The position numbers were made by a program, and so were the translations under genes. From NCBI GenBank assembly GCA_965283955.1, contig CBDIQW010000001.1, forward strand, positions 3,720,001 to 3,784,000: 64,000 bases of DNA, in the 5' to 3' direction. Position 1 is the first letter of the stretch. Each line of letters starts with the position of its first letter. This DNA is from Emticicia sp965283955. GTDB taxonomy: Bacteria; Bacteroidota; Bacteroidia; Cytophagales; Spirosomataceae. Positions 52,984 to 62,585 of the stretch are shown one piece after another. The notes under the pieces were generated by a model, which did no database searches, was not told the DNA's origin, and saw nothing but the letters and a program-made list of their open reading frames with translations.

Positions 52984-54060
52984 CTACTTTCCCCATTTTG
53001 CTACCCATGTAGGATAATCAGTCGAAAAAAATTTGGCTGGCCAATTTCCATAATAAGCATAGCCAATACGGCGTTCGTTTTCGATTTCGGCCAATGTTGG
53101 TTTAGCGATGCTATCTCTACCTACAAAAAACGGCTTGTTGGTTTCGAGGTCGTAGAACCTTGCCCAAAGTGTAGAATTTGGGTCGGCTACCACAACTCTG
53201 TCTTTGCCTGAGGGCTGATTTGGGTCAGTGATATTTTCTACTTTTATTCCCACAATTTTTGCTGATTCCAGCCAAGCTGCTGCGGCATTGACTGCCTTCT
53301 TGATTTCGGCCGAAGGATTATTGATGCTCATCAGAAATGTACAAATTCCTACGCTTTCGTTTCCACTGATTGATGGCAACTCAAATGCACGAGCTTTGGC
53401 AGGTTTGAGCGTTACTCGGTCGTGTTGGGCACACCAAGCGGTGAGTTTGCCATTTTGTACAAATTGTGTTTTCAAGATACAATTTACACCTTTTTCAACT
53501 GCCATTTTGGCCTGTGAAACGAGCGTTTTATCAATCGTTTCAAAATCATTTGTTCCTTCTGAAGCGTATTTCATTACCCACATGACATCAATCATGGCGT
53601 TGTCGTTGTAGGTGATGTGTTTGCGGTAACTGCTTGTGTCAGGGAAAAATTGTCCCCAACCGCCCGCTGGATTTTGTGACGTCAGTAAATATTTTATGCC
53701 ATTTTCGGCAGCTTTTAAGTATTCTGGATTGTTGGTTTTCTTATATGTCGAAAACAGTGTTTTTATTTCGGTAGTAGTAGCTCGGTCGTCGATGCAAGCA
53801 TCGAGTTTGTTTTTTTCTGATTTTAATGTAGTTTTTAGTGTTTCAGAAAGTGTTTTTGAATAATCAATGGCATTACCACCAGGTTGTGGCCAACCTCCGT
53901 TGTTGCGTTGGTAAAGTAGTATTCGCTCGGCAACTGAATCTTTTTTAATTACAACCGAGGGTGTATTTGTTGGCGTAACTGTTGGAATTACTTTTTTTGC
54001 TTGACAACTAAATGCCAAACTTGCCAAAAAGATAGTTAAAATGAATAATTTTAAAGACAT
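52984..54060 (-). CDS. Pectate lyase, PL10 family
   Basis: 358 residues, lipoprotein signal peptide (AFSC). NNGGWPQPGGNAIDYSK, KLDACIDDRATTTEIK, NPAGGWGQFFPD, HITYNDNAMIDVMWVMK, LTAWCAQHDRVTLKPAKAR: the alpha/alpha6 toroid of PL10 with the Asp and Arg/Lys needed for beta-elimination. Anchored on the cell surface or periplasmic; makes unsaturated oligogalacturonate. Confidence 0.92.
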   Translation of the reverse strand: MSLKLFILTIFLASLAFSCQAKKVIPTVTPTNTPSVVIKKDSVAERILLYQRNNGGWPQPGGNAIDYSKTLSETLKTTLKSEKNKLDACIDDRATTTEIKTLFSTYKKTNNPEYLKAAENGIKYLLTSQNPAGGWGQFFPDTSSYRKHITYNDNAMIDVMWVMKYASEGTNDFETIDKTLVSQAKMAVEKGVNCILKTQFVQNGKLTAWCAQHDRVTLKPAKARAFELPSISGNESVGICTFLMSINNPSAEIKKAVNAAAAWLESAKIVGIKVENITDPNQPSGKDRVVVADPNSTLWARFYDLETNKPFFVGRDSIAKPTLAEIENERRIGYAYYGNWPAKFFSTDYPTWVAKWGK

Positions 54061-54079
54061 TGGTGATTTTTAGATTAAA

Positions 54080-54144
54080 CCGAATAAATTCGGCTACTAC
54101 AATAATCAAAGGATTGTTATATCAAAGTATCCGAATAAATTCGG
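54080..54144. repeat. Two copies of a 14-bp palindrome (CCGAATAAATTCGG)
   Basis: At 54080-54093 and 54131-54144, in the gap between susD and the PL10 gene. The first is followed by CTAC, the form I associate with a dispersed Bacteroidota repeat; the second differs downstream. Confidence 0.7.
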
Positions 54145-54173
54145 TGTTTTTTCTAAAAGCGATGAATGAAAAA

Positions 54174-54205
54174 GAATGTAGAATAAGTTTTCTAATTCTA
54201 CATTC
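54174..54205. terminator. Hairpin after susD
   Basis: 11-base arms GAATGTAGAAT and complement, loop of ten bases. It is 18 bases past the susD stop and may reduce transcription into the lyase gene or protect the mRNA end. Confidence 0.55.
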
Positions 54206-54222
54206 TTCATTCTACATTAAAT

Positions 54223-56015
54223 TTAATACCCAGCGTTTTGCTTCAATTTTCCTTGGTACGCATCAACTGTTGCTTGGTCATAAGGGAAAAGCTCACTTTT
54301 ACCAGTCACAAAGAATCTTGCAATACCTTGGTCGAGTGGCAAGCCATCAATCAAGTTTCCAGTTAGGTGTTGTGTCCAATCCAGTCTTGTCCAGCCTGTT
54401 GGAGCAGTTGTAAGAGTAGTTGGTTTGTAGAAAGAGTTTAAGAATTGAATTTCTTCACCATTATTTCTCCAAAACATATAACGAGGCACATTGGCAAACG
54501 CTCCTTTTCTATCTTTTATATCTGCAATTTTTGCACGAGTTTCGGCAATTTTTGTGGCCAAAAGATTCCAACGAATCAGGTCAAACTTACGAATACCTTC
54601 GCTACCAAATTCTAAATAACGCTCATTGACGATTGCATTGAAAAAGCCTTCTTTTGTAGTAGGAGTTACGCCAATCGCAGGATTACTTTTATTCGTGAAA
54701 GCTCTTTTACGCACTTCTTCAAAGGCTGCAATTGCTGCCGCTGAAGGGCTTCCGTTGAGTTCGTTTTCGGCCTCAGCAAACATCAATAATACATCCGAAA
54801 AACGAATCATTGGCCAGTTGTAGCCTGGGTTTAGAGCAGTTCCTGGCAACAAAGGTACACGCCAGTCTTTTCTGAATTTTCCGTCGGTCAATTCTCCCAA
54901 TCTTCTTGGCGATTTGATATTGGTTGCGGCAATCGCATAGTTGGTTACGGTTACATCACGACGAGTGTCGGTAGAATCAAACGCATAGAAGTAGTTTGGC
55001 AAAGCCAACAAACCACCACCACCAGTTCCATAGCGAGAAGCCGCATTTACCGAAGGCCCGTTGTAGTTCCCCATACGGCTATCGGAGTTTGAATTTAGTT
55101 CCCCGCACCTACTTCAAAAATAATTTCTCCTTGTGGGTCGTAAGTAAACGAAGTGAGTTTTCTCCAAATATCTTCATAGCTTGGGTTGAGTGTGTGTTCA
55201 CCTCTTTTAGCCATCAAATCAGCACATTCGTCACGAGCTATTTTTATGTAAGTCAAATAGTCAGCATTACGCTCCATTTTTCCATTACTTCTAAGAGCAT
55301 AACCACCTCTGAACATAGCCAATTTCGCACGCAAAGCTTTTACGGCACCTTTTGTGATACGCTCGTTTCTTGCACCCGCTTCGGTTCTCCACGGCACGAG
55401 GTCAGTGGCTGTTTTTAGGTCTTCGATGATTTTTGCATAAGTTTCGTCACGGTTTGCTTGCGGAATAAACAAATCAGTTTGTTTGTAAGCAGGAGTGAAC
55501 GGAGCAGGCACATCGCCCCAGTTTCTAATCAACTCAAACATAAATTGAGCTCTGAGTGTCAAGGCTTCGCCGTGCAAACGACGCAATTCTTTTTTATCGG
55601 CATCGCTTCCGTTGGTATAGGCAGGCATGAGTGGAATCTGCTCGATACAAAGATTAGCTTTTTCGATACCACGATAAAGCTGCAAAAATGGGTTGCGAAG
55701 CTCAGCATTTGTCAATAATAATTGATAACGACCAATACCACGGCGACCATTGTCGATGTTTCCCGAAACAATGATTTCATCAGAATCATACGGATAATAC
55801 ATGTTGATACGAATTCCGTAGCCGTTGTCGCCCATGAGTTCGTCATAAACACCGATTACTGCATTGGTGGCGTTGGGAACGTTTGAGAAAGCATCTGAAA
55901 TGCTAATCTGAGATTTTGGCTGCACTTCCAAGAAGTCTTTACAGCCGCTTATTGCCACGCCTGTCAGCGATAGCGATAAGCCCAAGATTGATATTTTTTT
56001 GAATATATTTTTCAT
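54223..56015 (-). CDS. SusD/RagB family glycan-binding lipoprotein (frameshifted)
   Basis: About 597 residues from ATG 56015, with lipobox ISGC. KDFLEVQPKSQISISDAF, NAVIGVYDELMGDN, YPYDSDEIIVSGN, GEALTLRAQFMFELIRNW are SusD features. The first frame ends at 55095 after EVGAGN; the next frame opens at 55074 with MGNYNGPSVNAASRYG and runs through RFSDVLLMFAEAENEL and KRAFTNKSNPA. Adding one base at the GGGG run (55101-55104 on the plus strand) joins them as GELNSNSDSRMGNYNG. Works with SusC on the surface. Confidence 0.92.
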
Positions 56016-56221
56016 TTTCTTAAATCTATTTTGTGCCGTTGTTTGTGTCTTCTCCATAGCAGTCAGGTTAAGAGTTTTAATTGATTGAAGATTAATCATT
56101 GACGATTACAAATTGTTGAATTTGAAGAAAAAAACATTCTGAAATCAACAATTACTATTCCTTAATCTTTAATTTTTCAATAGCCTAACGGATATGGTGT
56201 CTTTATAGACAACGGATTGGT

Positions 56222-59200
56222 TTAAAACGTTAAATTAATACCTGCTACCCAAGTTTTTGCACGAGGATAACCAGCAAAATCTACACCTTGTGTAAGTGGG
56301 TCAGAGCGACGAGTATTTACTTCGGGGTCGTAACCTGAGTACTTAGTGAATGTTGCCAAGTTATTAACCGTTGCGAACGCTCTCAATTTTGAAATCTTGA
56401 TTTTTTTCGATAATTCATTTGGTAGCGTATAACCCAAAGTGATATTATTGATTCTCAAAAATGAACCATCTTCAACTGCCCACGAGTGTAACCAGTAGCG
56501 TTGTACACGCACAGGCGACCAAATTGTAGCATTTGCATTGATGGCTGCCAATTCGGCTGGGTCGGTTACAACCGCTCCTTTATCGTTGATGTTTGTCCAA
56601 CGGTTTTCCATGAATTTAAGCATATTCAAGCTCGGAAAAGCTCCGTCTGTCATCTCGATTTTATTGGCATTATAGATGTCGTTTCCAACAACCCAGTTTA
56701 CAAAAACACTCAAATCGAAGTTTTTATAGGCAACTTGGTTATTCAATCCACCAATAAATTTCGGGTTTGCATTGCCAATAACTGTGCGGTCTTTGTCAGC
56801 CGTTACGAGTCCATCTCCATCCAAGTCTTTCCATTTTAGCATACCTGGTTGTGGTACACCATAAACTGAATTTACTGCAATGCCCGATTTCAAGGTATAA
56901 AAACCTGTTGGTGTAGTAGAATTAGGGTTATAATTGAAATCTTCGATTTTATAATATCCATCAGTCACGAAACCGTACATCAAACCTACGGGCTGACCTA
57001 CTTTTACTAAATAATCATCAGTTCCGTCAGAGCCTTGCCAGCCTGAATTACGAGTAAGTTGCTCAACCGTTCCGAGGCTTGTTACGGTGTTTTTGTTGTT
57101 TGCAATATTGAAGTTTGCATTCCAAGTCAAGTCTTTTTTCTTGATGATGTAAGCATTCAACTGTAATTCTACCCCTTTATTGGTGGTCGAACCTAAGTTT
57201 CGGATTTGTGAAGAATACCCCGAAGTAGGCGGAATTGCCACCGCCAAAAGTAAATCTTGGCCTTTGTTTTGGTAAGCATCAAGCGTTAATTGGAAGCGAT
57301 TATTCAAGAAAGATAAATCTAAACCAATATTTTGCGAAATATTCGATTCCCATTTCAAATCAGGGTTCGATAATGCTACGGGAGCGTATCCTGGCAACAC
57401 ATTGTGGTTGAGGGCATATTCGCCCGTTACGCCGTAAAGTTGTTGATAAAGTAAATCACCGATGCGGTTATTTCCTGCCACACCGTAGCCAACTCTCAAC
57501 TTACCATCGGTAATAATTTTATTTCCTTTCAAGAAACTTTCTTCAGAAAAACGCCAAGCCAAAGTTCCCGAAGGGAAAACCAATGCCCCATTGACATAAT
57601 TGAATTTCGACGAACGGTCAGAACGCAACGAAGCCGTTGCCAAATATTTATCAGCATAACCATAAGTTACACGACCAAACAATGAGAACAAACGGTTTGG
57701 CGGAGTTTGGTTGGAAGTAGGGCGAGCCTGAGTTGCACCCGTTGGAGGCGAACCAAGACCCATGTTGGCTAATGCTTGGTCGGCGGCAATATCAGCAGGG
57801 AAATAACGAGTTTCGATGTTCGTGTTTTTTGCTGTATTTTGATAGATTTCTTGCCCAATCAATGCACTGAAATCGTGTAATTTATTGAATTTCTTAGTGA
57901 ATTGAAGCGTATTTGAGTTATTAATCGTTACGGCATTTTGTTGGAAAATCGAAGCCACAGGAAGCGATGCGAAGTTACGTGCTGTACCCGTGATTTTGCT
58001 AAAGAACGAATCGTTTTGTGTATCGTTATTATCAATACCGACTGTTGATTTGAAAACTAAGTTTTTCAAAATATTATAGTTGAAATATCCACTCAAATTG
58101 ATAGCTTTTGTGTAAGCCTTTCTGTACTCTGCCTGTGTCATCAAGATAGGGTTTACCAAGTTTCCTGATGAAATGTAAAGGTTTTCGTCAAAATCATCGA
58201 CTTCTGGATTCACCCCTACCAATAATGGACGATACTGCACCGAGTGACGCAAACGATTAGTAGATTTTGTGCCGCTTCCCGAAGTTCCCGCTCCGCTCAC
58301 AGTTTGGTTAGTATAACGCACATTGAAACCAACTTTTAGTTTATCACTGGCTTTGTGGTCCATTTTGAAAGTTGCCAAATAGCGGTCGAAGCCTGATTCG
58401 AGTAAAACGCCTTGTTCTTTGTTAGCTGTTAAACTCAAATTATAGCTTGTATTAGCATTTCCACCATTAACTATTAAATTATGGTTTTGATAACTCGCCT
58501 GACGACCAAAAACCTCTTCTTGCCAGTCAATTGCATCAACGGTTTTGTATTGGTTGATGTTCTCCCAAGTACCATATTGGCTTGCAAAACTCGTTTCGGC
58601 TGGAATATCGCCACGGCTTCTTTCATATTGCCAACGCACGAAATCATACGGACTCATTACGTCGAGTTTTTTGAAAATCTCACGTACACCCGCTGAGCCA
58701 TTGTAACTTACCGTAGTTTTGCCGCCTTTACCCGATTTTGTGGTGATAATTACTACACCATTTGCACCTCTTGCACCATAAATGGCCGTTGAAGAAGCAT
58801 CTTTCAGCACGTCAATCGTTTCAATATCTTGCGGAGAAATGAACGAAAGTGCATTTTCAACCTGAATACCATCGACTACATAAATAGGAGAGTTATCTTG
58901 TGTGATAGAACCACCACCACGTACACGAATCTGAATATCAGCTCCTGGAGCTCCTTCCGAAGTTGTTACACGTACACCCGCCAAACGCCCAGTGAGTGCT
59001 TCCGCAGCATTGGTCAATGGAATGTCTTTGAGCTGTTTTGCTCCAACCGATGAAACCGAACTTGTGAGGTCACGTCGGCTAATACCATCGCCGTAGCCGA
59101 TAGCTACTACCTCTACTTCGTTGAGGGTTTGAGTGTCTTCGTCGAGTTGAATGTCGAGATTGGTTTGATTACCAATCGAAACTTCTTTAACTGTATAACC

Positions 59201-59422
59201 TATCAAACTAATAATTAAAGAGCCATTCTTTTTGTCGGCAGACAGCGAGAACTCCCCCTTCGCATTCGTAGTAGTACCAGTTTTAGTACCTTTGAGCATA
59301 ACTGATACGCTCGGCAAACCTTCACCCGTTTTGGAGTCTGTCACTTTGCCCGAAATTTTCTGGGCTTGTGCCAGTACTACCTGAACGGTCGTCAAGAGCA
59401 GTAGAATAATTAATTTTTTCAT
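56222..59422 (-). CDS. SusC/RagA family TonB-dependent receptor
   Basis: 1066 residues. Signal peptide; N-terminal carboxypeptidase-regulatory-like domain (ISGKVTDSKTGEGLPSVSVM); TonB box region (EVVAIGYG); plug (LKDIPLTNAAEALTGRLAGV, DIETIDVLKDASSTAIYGARG, GVVIITTKSGK); then the beta-barrel ending KTWVAGINLTF. Imports oligosaccharides with SusD. It follows kduI after a 151-base gap with an inverted repeat. Confidence 0.95.
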   Translation of the reverse strand: MKKLIILLLLTTVQVVLAQAQKISGKVTDSKTGEGLPSVSVMLKGTKTGTTTNAKGEFSLSADKKNGSLIISLIGYTVKEVSIGNQTNLDIQLDEDTQTLNEVEVVAIGYGDGISRRDLTSSVSSVGAKQLKDIPLTNAAEALTGRLAGVRVTTSEGAPGADIQIRVRGGGSITQDNSPIYVVDGIQVENALSFISPQDIETIDVLKDASSTAIYGARGANGVVIITTKSGKGGKTTVSYNGSAGVREIFKKLDVMSPYDFVRWQYERSRGDIPAETSFASQYGTWENINQYKTVDAIDWQEEVFGRQASYQNHNLIVNGGNANTSYNLSLTANKEQGVLLESGFDRYLATFKMDHKASDKLKVGFNVRYTNQTVSGAGTSGSGTKSTNRLRHSVQYRPLLVGVNPEVDDFDENLYISSGNLVNPILMTQAEYRKAYTKAINLSGYFNYNILKNLVFKSTVGIDNNDTQNDSFFSKITGTARNFASLPVASIFQQNAVTINNSNTLQFTKKFNKLHDFSALIGQEIYQNTAKNTNIETRYFPADIAADQALANMGLGSPPTGATQARPTSNQTPPNRLFSLFGRVTYGYADKYLATASLRSDRSSKFNYVNGALVFPSGTLAWRFSEESFLKGNKIITDGKLRVGYGVAGNNRIGDLLYQQLYGVTGEYALNHNVLPGYAPVALSNPDLKWESNISQNIGLDLSFLNNRFQLTLDAYQNKGQDLLLAVAIPPTSGYSSQIRNLGSTTNKGVELQLNAYIIKKKDLTWNANFNIANNKNTVTSLGTVEQLTRNSGWQGSDGTDDYLVKVGQPVGLMYGFVTDGYYKIEDFNYNPNSTTPTGFYTLKSGIAVNSVYGVPQPGMLKWKDLDGDGLVTADKDRTVIGNANPKFIGGLNNQVAYKNFDLSVFVNWVVGNDIYNANKIEMTDGAFPSLNMLKFMENRWTNINDKGAVVTDPAELAAINANATIWSPVRVQRYWLHSWAVEDGSFLRINNITLGYTLPNELSKKIKISKLRAFATVNNLATFTKYSGYDPEVNTRRSDPLTQGVDFAGYPRAKTWVAGINLTF

Positions 59423-59482
59423 TGTAAAGTTAACAAAAGGTTTTTAGGTGTTTTTTGAAAAATAGAGAAATAGAAAGTTCAA

Positions 59483-59543
59483 CTATTGATTTTTTGACAG
59501 GTTTTGATTGAATTTTTCGCTCAAAACTTGTCAAAATCAATAG
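59483..59543. promoter_or_regulatory. Long imperfect hairpin upstream of susC
   Basis: About 23-25-base arms (CTATTGATTTT..GACA and complement) around a 13-base loop. It lies between kduI and susC on the minus strand. It could end transcription from kduDI or form a leader structure for susC; no T-run is seen. Confidence 0.55.
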
Positions 59544-59573
59544 CAAGTAATTGTATATGAAATAAATAATAGG

Positions 59574-60404
59574 TTATCTTAGCTCATTGATGGCCACGAA
59601 ATCCATATCGGCAAAAGATTGGTTTTCGCCCGCCATTCCCCAGATAAACGAATAGTTGGTAGTGCCGCATCCTGAGTGAATCGACCATGGAGGAGAAATA
59701 ATTGCTTGGTGATTGCTTACCCACAAGTGACGAGTTTCTTGTGGCTGTCCCATTAAGTGCAGTACGCCTTGCCCTTCTTGTACATCAAAATAACAGTAAA
59801 CTTCCATACGGCGGTCGTGTGTGTGCGATGGCATCGTATTCCACACACTTCCGTTTTGCAAAACAGTAAGGCCCATCACCAACTGACAGCTTCGGATGCC
59901 GTCAAGGTGAATGTATTTATAAATTGTACGCTGATTGGCCGTTTCTACTGCTCCCATGTGGGCAGGAGTAGAGGCATCTTTGGTCATTAATTGAGTTGGA
60001 TATTCTTTGTGTGCTGGGCATGAAAGAACAAAGAATTTCGCAGGATTTGCCGCATCAACACTACTAAATTGTACATCTTTCGAGCCTTTCCCTGCGTATA
60101 AACAATCTAATTTATTAACAAGATATTCCTGTCCATCAACCACTACTTTACCATCGCCCGCTACGTTGATGATACCGAGTTCTCTTCTTTCTAAAAAATA
60201 TTCCGACTTTAAATCTTCGTAATTGCCCAGCGTTAAAGTTTGGTTTGTTGGCATTACTCCGCCTAAAATCATGCGGTCGTAGTGCGAATATGTTAAATGA
60301 ATCTGATTGGCAGAAAACAATGTTTCCATCAAAAAATTATTACGTAATTCTGCGGTATTCATTCCCGCCGTCTCTCTTGGACTACTTTCGTATCTTGTTT
60401 GCAT
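59574..60404 (-). CDS. kduI: 5-dehydro-4-deoxy-D-glucuronate isomerase KduI
   Basis: 276 residues. YDRMILGGVMPTNQTLTLG, MPSHTHDRRMEVYCYFDVQ (zinc His and Glu), RHLWVSNHQAIISPPWSIHS and YSFIWGMAGENQSF are KduI signatures. Converts DKI to DKII in pectin/galacturonate breakdown, in the cytoplasm. The start lies at one end of the composite repeat 60405-60514. Confidence 0.94.
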   Translation of the reverse strand: MQTRYESSPRETAGMNTAELRNNFLMETLFSANQIHLTYSHYDRMILGGVMPTNQTLTLGNYEDLKSEYFLERRELGIINVAGDGKVVVDGQEYLVNKLDCLYAGKGSKDVQFSSVDAANPAKFFVLSCPAHKEYPTQLMTKDASTPAHMGAVETANQRTIYKYIHLDGIRSCQLVMGLTVLQNGSVWNTMPSHTHDRRMEVYCYFDVQEGQGVLHLMGQPQETRHLWVSNHQAIISPPWSIHSGCGTTNYSFIWGMAGENQSFADMDFVAINELR

Positions 60405-60514
60405 AAACCCCTAACCCCTAAAGGGGGACTTTTTATTGATAATCTATTTAATATTGTTGTTACGTACTATTTAGCTCCCCTTTAGGGACGGGGACGGTCC
60501 GCCGCTGCGAGGTT
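60405..60514. repeat. Composite palindromic repeat, copy 2, in the kduD-kduI gap
   Basis: Opens AACCCCTAACCCCTAAAGGG, AT-rich middle, CTCCCCTTTAGGGACGGGGA, and ends GGTCCGCCGCTGCGAGG. That last block matches copy 1 (30241) at 16 of 17 bases in the inverse orientation relative to the genes. It reaches from the kduI start to the kduD stop. Confidence 0.85.
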
Positions 60515-61268
60515 ACCTCCCCATCCATCCACCATCCACAGTCAAGATTGTGCCGTGGACATAATCGGCTGCTGACGATGCCAAAAATACGGCTGGGCCT
60601 TTGAAATCTTGTGGTTCGCCCCAACGACCTGCTGGAATTCTTGCCAAAATTGAAGTGCTGCGTTCGGGATCGTTTCTGAGTGCTTCGGTGTTATCAGTCG
60701 CAATGTATCCTGGGGCAATGGCATTGACGTTTACGCCTTTTCCTGCCCACTCATTGGCGAGTGCTTTTACTAAACTTCCAATTGCACCTTTGCTGGCGGC
60801 ATAGCCAGGTACGTTGATGCCTCCTTGAAAAGTTAGTAGTGATGCCGTGAAAATGATTTTCCCTGAACCACGAGCAATCATATCTCGACCAATTTCACGG
60901 GCTAAAATAAATTGTGAATCAAGGTTGATAGTCATCACTCTGTCCCAATATTCGTCCGAATGTTCGGCCGCAGGGTTTCGCATAATTGTGCCAGCGTTGT
61001 TGATTAAAATATCAATGACAGGAAAATCGGTTTTCACTTTTCCAATAAATGCCTTGAGGCTATCACGGTCGCTGAAATCTGCTTGGTAGGCTTTAAATCT
61101 ACGGCCGAGGGCAGCTACTTCTTGCTCGATTTGACTACCACTTAATTCGATACTTGCCGAAACTCCAATGATGTCGGCACCAGCTTCTGCCAAACCTATA
61201 GCTATACCTTTTCCTATTCCTTTATTGCACCCCGTGACGAGTGCGATTTTCCCTTCTAAGCTAAACAT
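60513..61268 (-). CDS. kduD: 2-dehydro-3-deoxy-D-gluconate 5-dehydrogenase KduD (SDR)
   Basis: 251 residues, short-chain dehydrogenase: NAD site TGCNKGIGKGIAIGL, INNAGTIMRNPA, catalytic YAASKGAIGSLVKAL (Tyr-x-x-x-Lys), VNAIAPGYIATDNT. Reduces DKII to KDG, following KduI. First gene of the pectin locus. The next gene is separated by a composite repeat. Confidence 0.93.
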   Translation of the reverse strand: MFSLEGKIALVTGCNKGIGKGIAIGLAEAGADIIGVSASIELSGSQIEQEVAALGRRFKAYQADFSDRDSLKAFIGKVKTDFPVIDILINNAGTIMRNPAAEHSDEYWDRVMTINLDSQFILAREIGRDMIARGSGKIIFTASLLTFQGGINVPGYAASKGAIGSLVKALANEWAGKGVNVNAIAPGYIATDNTEALRNDPERSTSILARIPAGRWGEPQDFKGPAVFLASSAADYVHGTILTVDGGWMGR

Positions 61269-61352
61269 GTATCGTTTTTATTTTTTCTTGTATAATAATG
61301 ACCAAAATATGTAAAATTCCTTGAAATTCCTTTTATAGTATTTAATGTTGTT

Positions 61353-61360
61353 TATATTTG
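61353..61360 (+). promoter_or_regulatory. Candidate -7 box in the kduD/lacI-type gap
   Basis: TATATTTG, about 200 bases before the LacI-family start. The gap 61269-61568 is otherwise AT-rich and shows no gene; it should hold promoters for both directions and the sites at 61420-61442. Confidence 0.35.
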
Positions 61361-61419
61361 ACTTTTCTAAGATGCAACAAGAATATTTTAAGAGCAAGTA
61401 TTTTTCCGACAATCTTTAT

Positions 61420-61442
61420 GCAATCGTTATCGGGAACGTTGC
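61420..61442. promoter_or_regulatory. Candidate LacI-family operator(s)
   Basis: GCAATCGTTATC and GGGAACGTTGCC lie side by side, each with a central CG, the usual form of LacI-family sites. Taken together the 23 bases make GCAATCGTT-ATCGGG-AACGTTGC, a near palindrome. Between the divergent kduD and LacI-family genes. Confidence 0.45.
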
Positions 61443-61568
61443 CAAAATTCGCTTTTGAATTATTCTGAATCAAATAAACTTTGATATTTGTTTTATATAC
61501 CTTATTTTTATGAATATCTTGGGTAGGAAGAGGAGGAGATAAAATTGTACTTTAATAAGATTTGAAGA

Positions 61569-62585
61569 TTGGAAACAGTTACGATAAAAGATATTGCAAA
61601 AGCCCTAAACCTTTCGACATCGACAGTATCGAGGGCCTTGCGTGGGAGTTATGAAATCAATGCCGAAACTAAAAGGCTGGTGATGGAATATGCCGAAAAA
61701 GTCAATTATTCGCCCAATCCAATTGCCCTTAGTTTAAAAGAAAACAAAAGCCGAGCCATTGGTGTAATTGTACCCGAAATTGCCAATCATTTTTTTTCGC
61801 AAGCCATCAATGGTATCGAAGATGTGGCCAACAAACGTGGCTATCATGTAGTTATTTTTCAAAGTCACGAATCTTATCAACGTGAAGTGACCAATATTCA
61901 GCACATCATCGCTCGAAAAGTAGATGGGTTGTTGATTTCTCTTTCTGGGCAGACAAACGATGTCTCGCATTTGCAGGAAATTCAACTAAAAAAACTTCCT
62001 TTGGTATTATTTGATAGGGTTTCTGATAAAATTGACGCTCATAAAGTAGTAGCTGATAATTTCGATGGTGCATTTAAAGCAACCGAACACCTAATTTTGT
62101 CGGGTCGGAGACGTATTGCTCATATTACAAGTCCGTCATTGTTATCAATAACCAAAGAGCGTTTAATGGGCTATCAAGCGGCCCTCGAAAAATACCAAAT
62201 TCCGTACGATGAATCGTTAGTAAAATATTGTGGATTTGAACCCGAAGAAGCAAAAAACTTAATCTTTAATTTGATTAATGAACAGAAACCCGATGCGATT
62301 TTTACTACGAGTGATAGGTTGGCTTTAGATTGTTTTTCGGCCGTAAAAGAGCAAGGGATTTTAATTCCTGAAGAGCTTTCATTTATTGGTTTTACGAACC
62401 TAAAAGTGGCTCATTTATTAGCACCTTCGTTAAGTACAATCGTGCAACCTGCCTTTGAAATTGGCCAAGCTGCGGCCGAATTGCTACTTGATTCGATAGA
62501 AAGAAAACAGAATCAAACTGAACAATTAAAAACTATAAAAATTCCTACGGAAATGGTGGTGCGGAAAAGTTCTGACTTCAATTAA
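61569..62585 (+). CDS. LacI family transcriptional regulator
   Basis: 338 residues, TTG start (METVTIKDIAKALNLSTSTV; stop codon just upstream in frame). HTH with STSTVSRALRG, hinge YSPNPIALSLKENKS, then a periplasmic-binding-protein-like domain (AIGVIVPEIANHFFSQ, PDAIFTTSDRLALDCFS, VRKSSDFN end). Divergent to kduD, so it likely controls the pectin locus, with a KDG-like inducer inferred. Its stop overlaps that of rarA tail-to-tail. Confidence 0.9.
   Translation: METVTIKDIAKALNLSTSTVSRALRGSYEINAETKRLVMEYAEKVNYSPNPIALSLKENKSRAIGVIVPEIANHFFSQAINGIEDVANKRGYHVVIFQSHESYQREVTNIQHIIARKVDGLLISLSGQTNDVSHLQEIQLKKLPLVLFDRVSDKIDAHKVVADNFDGAFKATEHLILSGRRRIAHITSPSLLSITKERLMGYQAALEKYQIPYDESLVKYCGFEPEEAKNLIFNLINEQKPDAIFTTSDRLALDCFSAVKEQGILIPEELSFIGFTNLKVAHLLAPSLSTIVQPAFEIGQAAAELLLDSIERKQNQTEQLKTIKIPTEMVVRKSSDFN

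Noticed and set aside
53228..53611. 127-codon plus-strand frame inside the PL10 gene
   Set aside because: Antisense to well-conserved lyase sequence.
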